Origin: JBMTVN01 sp046047235
Lineage (GTDB): Bacteria; Verrucomicrobiota; Verrucomicrobiia; Limisphaerales; JAHDYP01
Length of the DNA: 64,000 nucleotides
Assembly: GCA_046047235.1 (NCBI GenBank)
Contig: JBJOII010000002.1
Coordinates: forward strand, 21,232-85,231
Reading direction: 5' to 3'
Shown here: piece by piece, positions 59,890 through 64,000 of the stretch
Numbering within the stretch: the stretch's first letter is position 1
Layout of the letters: each line of letters begins with the position of its first letter
Position numbers and translations under genes: made by a program
Notes under the pieces: model-generated
Database searches by the model: none
What the model saw: the letters and a program-made list of their open reading frames with translations, nothing else
What the model was told of the DNA's origin: nothing

Positions 59890-60840
59890 TTAGCGGTCGG
59901 AGCCGGTGAACGTGGCGATGATGGGGCGGTGGTCGGAGGCTTGTCCCCAGTTGGGGTAGTTTACGACGTGGGATTCAGTGGGGGACCATTCCCGGGCCAT
60001 GCCGGGGCTGAGCAGGATATAATCAATTCGGGTATAGGCGTCTTCACGTGCATAGAAGTGCGTCCAGGCGATGGAGCGGTTGGCATGGGGGTTGGTGGTG
60101 GGGGCGGGTTGTTCGCTGGGGCGGGTATCGATGAGTTTGTTTTTGCCTCTGCCGATGAGAGTGCGTAGGGCGAGCGAGGAGGGGGTATCGTTGAAGTCAC
60201 CGAGCAGGACGAGGTTGGCATTGGGGTTGCGTGTGAGGTGATCTGTGACGAGTTGGCGGAGCAGGCGGGCTTCCTGTTCCCGGATTTCTTGTTGCGAGCT
60301 GGAGGAGGTATTGAGTCGGGATTTGAGGTGTGCCGCGAGGACATTGAACCGGTAGCCTGAGGGGAGAGTGATTTCGACGTCGAGGATACCTCGGGTAGGG
60401 CGGTAGCGGCGGTTGTTGACGAGGAAGCGTTTATCGGCGTGAGAGCGGCGTTGTGTGATGGGGAATTGGCTGAGGAGGGCGACTTGTATATTGGTATCGT
60501 AGCCCTGAACGATTTCGGAGTAGGGGAGGTTGAGACGCAGCTGGTTGAGGCGATTTTGGATGTCGGCGAGGGCAGAGGGGCCGCCGACTTCCTGGAGGGC
60601 GATGACATCGGGTTGGGCGAGGGCGATGGTTTGGCAGGCGGCGTAGCGAGATGCGGGTGTTTTGGCGGAGCGGGAGGCGGTTTTTTCGAGGATGTAGTTT
60701 TCGAGATTATAGGAGGCGATGCGCAGGCGCGGGATGTCCGTGGCGTGCAGTGTATGAAGAGTGAGGACGAGGATGGCGAGGTGTAGGAGGAGGTGGTTTG
60801 AGGCAGCTTGGGCCTGGGGGGGGCGTGGGAGGGTGCGCAT
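59890..60840 (-). CDS. Secreted endonuclease/exonuclease/phosphatase-family protein
   Basis: The 316-residue protein has a signal peptide (about 16-33). The EEP fold is shown by I-A-S-Y-N-L-E-N-Y (Asn), L-Q-E-V (Glu for metal), L-L-G-D-F-N-D-T (Asp/Asn) and Q-A-S-D-H-R-P-I (catalytic Asp-His). Such enzymes hydrolyse DNA, RNA, sphingomyelin or inositol phosphates. An extracellular nuclease or phosphatase is likely; the substrate is open. The gene is single, 70 bp after the symporter start. Confidence 0.9.
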   Translation of the reverse strand: MRTLPRPPQAQAASNHLLLHLAILVLTLHTLHATDIPRLRIASYNLENYILEKTASRSAKTPASRYAACQTIALAQPDVIALQEVGGPSALADIQNRLNQLRLNLPYSEIVQGYDTNIQVALLSQFPITQRRSHADKRFLVNNRRYRPTRGILDVEITLPSGYRFNVLAAHLKSRLNTSSSSQQEIREQEARLLRQLVTDHLTRNPNANLVLLGDFNDTPSSLALRTLIGRGKNKLIDTRPSEQPAPTTNPHANRSIAWTHFYAREDAYTRIDYILLSPGMAREWSPTESHVVNYPNWGQASDHRPIIATFTGSDR

Positions 60841-61012
60841 GGTATTCCTTGGTTTTGCCTTGGGGTGACGGGGGTTGCTGGCACCTTTTGGCGTTGGGGA
60901 GGATGGGGTAGGGTGGTGGGCTGCGTAAAGGAGGTTTCACGGGGTGGCCGGGGGATTTTGGTGTTGCGGGTGTCTTTTGCAAATTGGGTGGCGTGCTGGT
61001 AGGGTGCGCGCC

Positions 61013-61852
61013 GTGAAGCGAGCGAGTAAGAAGCGAACAGAGGTGGTGAAGCCTAAGCGTGCGTCCCAAGTGGCGGGCGTATTGCATGACAAGCAGAGCG
61101 AGCCGGACCATCGGGAGATCCCGATTGACAAGGTGGGTGTGCGCGGGGTGCGGATGCCGATTCAGATTCGGGACAAGGCGCATGAGGTTCAGAACACCGT
61201 GGCTACGATTGGGATGTATGTGGATTTGCCGCAGCATTTTAAGGGGACGCACATGAGCCGCTTTATTGAGGTATTGAACTCGCATGGGGGCATGGTGCAT
61301 GTGGACAACATTTCCACTATCCTGCATGAGATGCGTCGGGTGTTGCATGCGGAGACCGCGCATTTGGAGATGGAATTCCCGTTTTTTCTGAGCAAGCGGG
61401 CGCCGGTATCGGGCAAGGAGGGGGTGATGGACTATGTGGCCCGGTTTGATGCGGCGGCGAGGGGGGGAGAGATTGACTTTGTGCTGACCGTCCGGGCGGC
61501 GGTCACGACTTTATGTCCTTGCTCGAAGGCGATATCGCGATTTGGAGCGCACAACCAGCGGGGGACGGTGACGGTGCAGTTGCGGTTTCGGAAGCCGGTT
61601 TGGATTGAGGATGTGATTCAGATGATTGAGCAGTCGGCCAGCAGCGAATTGTATTCCTTGTTGAAGCGGCATGATGAGAAGGCGGTGACGGAGCGGGCGT
61701 ATGAGAATCCGGTATTTGTGGAGGACCTGGTGCGGAACGTGGTGGTGCGGTTGCGGGCGCATCCGGATGTGACGTGGTATCGGGTCGAGGCGGAGAATCA
61801 GGAGAGCATTCACAATCACAACGCCTATGCGTGCATTGAGAAGGGTTCCTGA
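61013..61852 (+). CDS. folE2: GTP cyclohydrolase FolE2
   Basis: With the GTG at 61013 the protein is 279 residues, the usual FolE2 (COG1469) length; an ATG at 60944 is an alternative. It makes dihydroneopterin triphosphate from GTP for folate synthesis. Typical blocks are I-P-I-D-K-V-G-V-R-G, the T-H-M-S-R-F segment and the catalytic Cys in T-T-L-C-P-C-S-K-A-I-S with H-N-Q-R-G. FolE2 accepts several metals, whereas FolE needs zinc. It lies upstream of the DksA-like, L33 and S18 genes, all without zinc ligands, in one orientation. Confidence 0.93.
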   Translation: MKRASKKRTEVVKPKRASQVAGVLHDKQSEPDHREIPIDKVGVRGVRMPIQIRDKAHEVQNTVATIGMYVDLPQHFKGTHMSRFIEVLNSHGGMVHVDNISTILHEMRRVLHAETAHLEMEFPFFLSKRAPVSGKEGVMDYVARFDAAARGGEIDFVLTVRAAVTTLCPCSKAISRFGAHNQRGTVTVQLRFRKPVWIEDVIQMIEQSASSELYSLLKRHDEKAVTERAYENPVFVEDLVRNVVVRLRAHPDVTWYRVEAENQESIHNHNAYACIEKGS

Positions 61853-61999
61853 TGGTCTTTGCGTGCTGAGAATTCTCTGAAGAATTTTGTGGCGCTTTCC
61901 CCTTGCTTTGCTAGATTCACCCGCTCTTAACGGGCCGGATCAGGGTGGGCAGCCTTCGTGACGGACCGTGTGGATTTGTGATTTAGAGTTTTAATAGCT

Positions 62000-62599
62000 G
62001 TGACAACCAGCAAGAAAACCGCGAAGAAAGCCAAGGGCAAGGTCGATGGCAAGCCGGTGCGTGCTGCGACGGCGGCCTCCATTTTGGGGGTTGCTGCGAA
62101 GCCGGAACGGGAAACTGCTCCGTTGGACATTGAGGGGAAGCCCAGGACTGAGTGGGTGAAGTATCAGAAGAACCTGTTGGAGTTGCGGGACAGGCTGTTG
62201 AACCAGATGGACGGATTGGCCAAGGAATCGGCTGAGCAGATGGCTAGTTACAGCCTGCACATGGCGGATTCCGGCACGGACAATTTCGACCGTGATTTCG
62301 CATTGAGCCTGCTGTCTTCCGATCAGGACGCGATTTACGAGATCGAAGAGGCTTTACGTCGGATTCAGAAGGGGACATATGGGGTGTGCGAGTTGACGGG
62401 CAAGAACATTCCCCGGGCCCGTTTGGATGCGATACCGTGGACGCGGTTCACGGTGGAGGCCCAGAGCCAGCTGGAGCGCGAGGGTGCGTTGCGGCAGAAG
62501 CGGTTGGGTTCTTTGGGATCGGTGGATTCGACGGGGTCCATTGAAGTGGACGATGATGATGACGGGGATGACGGCAAGCCGTCGAAGGATAAGGACTAG
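62000..62599 (+). CDS. DksA/TraR-family protein lacking zinc-finger cysteines
   Basis: The 199-residue protein (GTG start) has a Lys-rich N-terminal extension (about 1-50) and a coiled coil (about 55-122) typical of DksA, which enters the RNA polymerase secondary channel. Then the zinc-finger region reads Y-G-V-C130[17 protein letters not shown]. Of the usual four Cys only C130 remains, so it probably folds without zinc, as DksA2-type proteins do. The C-terminus is acidic (Asp-rich). The Asp-x-x-Asp acidic tip residues of DksA are replaced in part. It sits between folE2 and rpmG-rpsR. Confidence 0.87.
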   Translation: MTTSKKTAKKAKGKVDGKPVRAATAASILGVAAKPERETAPLDIEGKPRTEWVKYQKNLLELRDRLLNQMDGLAKESAEQMASYSLHMADSGTDNFDRDFALSLLSSDQDAIYEIEEALRRIQKGTYGVCELTGKNIPRARLDAIPWTRFTVEAQSQLEREGALRQKRLGSLGSVDSTGSIEVDDDDDGDDGKPSKDKD

Positions 62600-62604
62600 A
62601 GAGT

Positions 62605-62772
62605 ATGCCACGAGAGATAGTGACATTGGAGTGCACTGAAGCGCGCAAGGAGGGCAAACCTCCTTCCCGGTATCAGGCGAGTCGAAACAAGAAACTTCAG
62701 ACTGAGAAGCTGGAGATGAAGAAGTTCAACCCCTTTCTCCGGCGCCACACGGTTCACCGGGAAATCAAGTAA
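62605..62772 (+). CDS. rpmG: 50S ribosomal protein L33 (C-minus form)
   Basis: A 55-residue gene starting [17 protein letters not shown] and ending H-T-V-H-R-E-I-K. The R-Y-x-x-x-R-N-K-K-L motif is conserved L33. Zinc-binding L33 has two C-x-x-C pairs; here only C10 remains, so it is the zinc-free type. It begins 5 bp after the DksA-like stop and ends 6 bp before rpsR. Confidence 0.95.
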   Translation: MPREIVTLECTEARKEGKPPSRYQASRNKKLQTEKLEMKKFNPFLRRHTVHREIK

Positions 62773-62778
62773 ACAGCC

Positions 62779-63036
62779 ATGCCTCGCAAGACCAATACAG
62801 ACAAGAAGGGGCGTTCGGCTCGTGGCCGGACGAGCGAAGTTCGCACGCCGCGTCCCAAACCGAAAATTGATTTCACTGTGGACGCTTTGGATTTCAAGAA
62901 CACGACGTTGTTGCGTCAGTTCACCACCGAATCCGGCCGCATTCTTCCGCGGAAGTACACGGGTTTGCCTGCCCACTATCAGCGTCGTTTGAACCGTGCC
63001 GTGAAGTTGGCCCGTCAAGCGTTGTTGATGAAGTAG
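62779..63036 (+). CDS. rpsR: 30S ribosomal protein S18
   Basis: The 85-residue protein has the S18 core I-D-F...L-D-F-K-N-T-T-L-L-R-Q-F and I-L-P-R-K-Y-T-G-L-P-A-H-Y-Q-R-R-L-N-R-A-V-K-L-A-R. It binds the 30S platform with S6. No CxxC metal site is present. It closes the folE2-dksA-like-rpmG-rpsR run, 26 bp before a strong terminator. S6 and SSB genes, which often neighbour rpsR, are not here. Confidence 0.96.
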   Translation: MPRKTNTDKKGRSARGRTSEVRTPRPKPKIDFTVDALDFKNTTLLRQFTTESGRILPRKYTGLPAHYQRRLNRAVKLARQALLMK

Positions 63037-63062
63037 GTTTCTGAGGTGGTTATTTTTGCGAG

Positions 63063-63095
63063 CCCCGAGGTGCGTCAGCGCCTCGGGGTTTTTTT
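63063..63095 (+). terminator. Strong Rho-independent terminator after rpsR
   Basis: CCCCGAGG-TGC (63063-63073) pairs with GCG-CCTCGGGG (63078-63088), with one G-T wobble and a GTCA loop, followed by seven T. It closes the ribosomal-protein unit. Confidence 0.93.
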
Positions 63096-63132
63096 GTTGG
63101 GTTCGCTGGCTGGCGAATGCGTTGAGTGATTT

Positions 63133-64000
63133 ATGGAGAGGCAAGGCAGCGTTCCTTTGGGGAAGTGGGATGTTTCGACCCGGCTTTTGGAGGTGGAGGA
63201 GGATCGTCGGGTGGTGTTGCGGGCTAGGGGTGTGGAGAAGGTTTTTGGTGGGGTTCGGGCTTTGTCGGGTGCGGATTTGGAGGTTCGGGCGGGTGAGGTG
63301 CATGCGTTGATGGGGGAGAACGGGGCGGGGAAATCGACCTTGATGAAAGTGGTGGCGGGGATGGAGCAGGCGGATGGGGGTGTGGTGGAGTATTTGGGGT
63401 GTGAGGTATGTTTTGTGGGTGCGCATGAGGCATTGGGTGCCGGGGTGCATTTGATCCATCAGGAGTTGATGCCGTTTCCGGAGCTGACAGTGGCGGAGAA
63501 TCTTTTTGCCGGGCGGGAGATGGTGCGGGGGTGTGGGGGGTGGATGGATCGGGTGGGGATGCGCAGGCGTGCCGGGGAGTTGTTGGCGCGTGTGGGTTTG
63601 GGGGTGGATCCGGATGTGAGGATGGGGAATTTAAGCGTGGCGCAGATGCAGGGGGTGGAGATTGCGCGGGCTTTGGCTCACGAGGTAAAGCTGCTGATTT
63701 GGGATGAGCCGACCTCGGCCTTATCGCGTCGGGAGGTGGAGCGGTTATTTGGGTTGGTGCGAGAGTTGAGGCAGGGAGGGGTGGCGCAGGTTTATATTTC
63801 GCACAAGTTGGAGGAGGTATTTGCGTTGGCTGATCGGGTTACCGTTCTGCGGGATGGGCGTCATGTGCGCACGATGGATTGTGGTGAGTTGGATGGGGGG
63901 GAGTTGGTGCGGTGCATGGTGGGACGTGATGTGGGGCGGGTGGTTCGGAAATCCGGGGGCAATCGGGGTGAGTTGCTTTTGGGGGTGAGCGGGTTGTCGC
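63133..64000 (+). CDS. Sugar ABC transporter ATP-binding protein (partial, 3' end beyond window)
   Basis: The frame is open from ATG at 63133 to the window end (289 codons). Walker A G-E-N-G-A-G-K-S-T is at residues 61-69. The signature region is L-S-V-A-Q-M-Q-G-V-E-I-A-R-A-L, and Walker B is L-L-I-W-D-E-P-T-S-A-L. The spacing and the V-A-Q signature match the N-terminal half of RbsA/XylG/MglA-type duplicated ATPases, so a second half probably follows outside the window. It energises import of a monosaccharide such as ribose or xylose. Which sugar cannot be read without permease and binding protein. Confidence 0.88.
   Translation, partial: MERQGSVPLGKWDVSTRLLEVEEDRRVVLRARGVEKVFGGVRALSGADLEVRAGEVHALMGENGAGKSTLMKVVAGMEQADGGVVEYLGCEVCFVGAHEALGAGVHLIHQELMPFPELTVAENLFAGREMVRGCGGWMDRVGMRRRAGELLARVGLGVDPDVRMGNLSVAQMQGVEIARALAHEVKLLIWDEPTSALSRREVERLFGLVRELRQGGVAQVYISHKLEEVFALADRVTVLRDGRHVRTMDCGELDGGELVRCMVGRDVGRVVRKSGGNRGELLLGVSGLS

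Noticed and set aside
60841..61012. Zur box upstream of folE2
   Set aside because: No 7-1-7 or similar palindrome was found by reading this gap or the gap at 61853-61999.

Overview
The window is a chromosomal stretch of a GC-rich Gram-negative bacterium, most likely a Verrucomicrobiota member (Limisphaerales/Pedosphaera-like). The reasons are: several very large secreted Ig/RCC1/ThuA-like proteins sharing a terminal domain that ends in F-[FY]-R-V, two prepilin-type pseudopilins (one with the DGH motif near its C-terminus), Tat-exported oxidoreductases of the Gfo/Idh/MocA and aldo/keto families, a DksA-like protein without zinc ligands, and heptad short-tandem repeats between genes. The assignment is inferred from gene content; no rRNA is present.

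Layout. 1-9.9 kb: two secreted repeat proteins, then a FecR-TPR-outer-membrane-barrel fusion followed by a CHASE2 hybrid histidine kinase, a probable envelope sensing pair. 9.9-13.1 kb: a zinc-ribbon coiled-coil protein, phosphate acetyltransferase (pta) and histidinol-phosphate aminotransferase (hisC). 13.2-18.8 kb: a second hybrid kinase, an FmdB-like zinc ribbon, an FG-GAP protein and a REP-associated transposase-like gene. 18.8-24.6 kb: a NarL-type kinase/regulator pair and a large RCC1-repeat protein.

24.7-30.3 kb (minus strand): a compact five-gene corrinoid methyl-transfer operon (corrinoid protein, homocysteine-type methyltransferase, UroD-type methyltransferase, B12-binding radical SAM, RACo-type reductive activator). 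The parts fit one cycle: the corrinoid protein carries the methyl group, two methyltransferases load and unload it, and the activator returns oxidised Co(II) to Co(I). The substrate is unknown and no MttB/MtaB-type enzyme is adjacent.

30.4-39.2 kb: Tat-exported aldo/keto reductase, a secretin-like short membrane protein, a sugar isomerase/epimerase followed by a Tat-exported Gfo/Idh/MocA oxidoreductase, a CorA/ZntB-type channel and an EF-hand membrane protein, separated by repeat-rich spacers. 39.2-49.8 kb: a 1380-residue surface protein with an internal 1.06-kb tandem duplication, a chemotaxis receptor, a GH43-like protein, two convergent pseudopilins and a C25/caspase-fold-like protein. 49.8-51.4 kb: tRNA-Gly(TCC) and dihydroorotase (pyrC). 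51.5-56.9 kb: exopolysaccharide genes (Wzz/BY-kinase, NusG paralogue, Wza-like export protein, sigma-54 activator). 57-60.8 kb: SpmA-SpmB fusion, DAACS symporter, secreted endo/exonuclease-phosphatase. 61-63.1 kb: folE2, a DksA-like gene, rpmG and rpsR, all in metal-free or zinc-independent forms, ended by a strong terminator. The window ends inside a sugar ABC transporter ATPase.

The + strand is strongly G-rich from about 18.8 kb onward whatever the gene direction, while minus-strand genes at 9.9-10.6 and 13.2-18.7 kb do not show this. Intergenic spacers carry several classes of short repeats (7-bp, 10-bp and 6-bp periods and a hairpin element).
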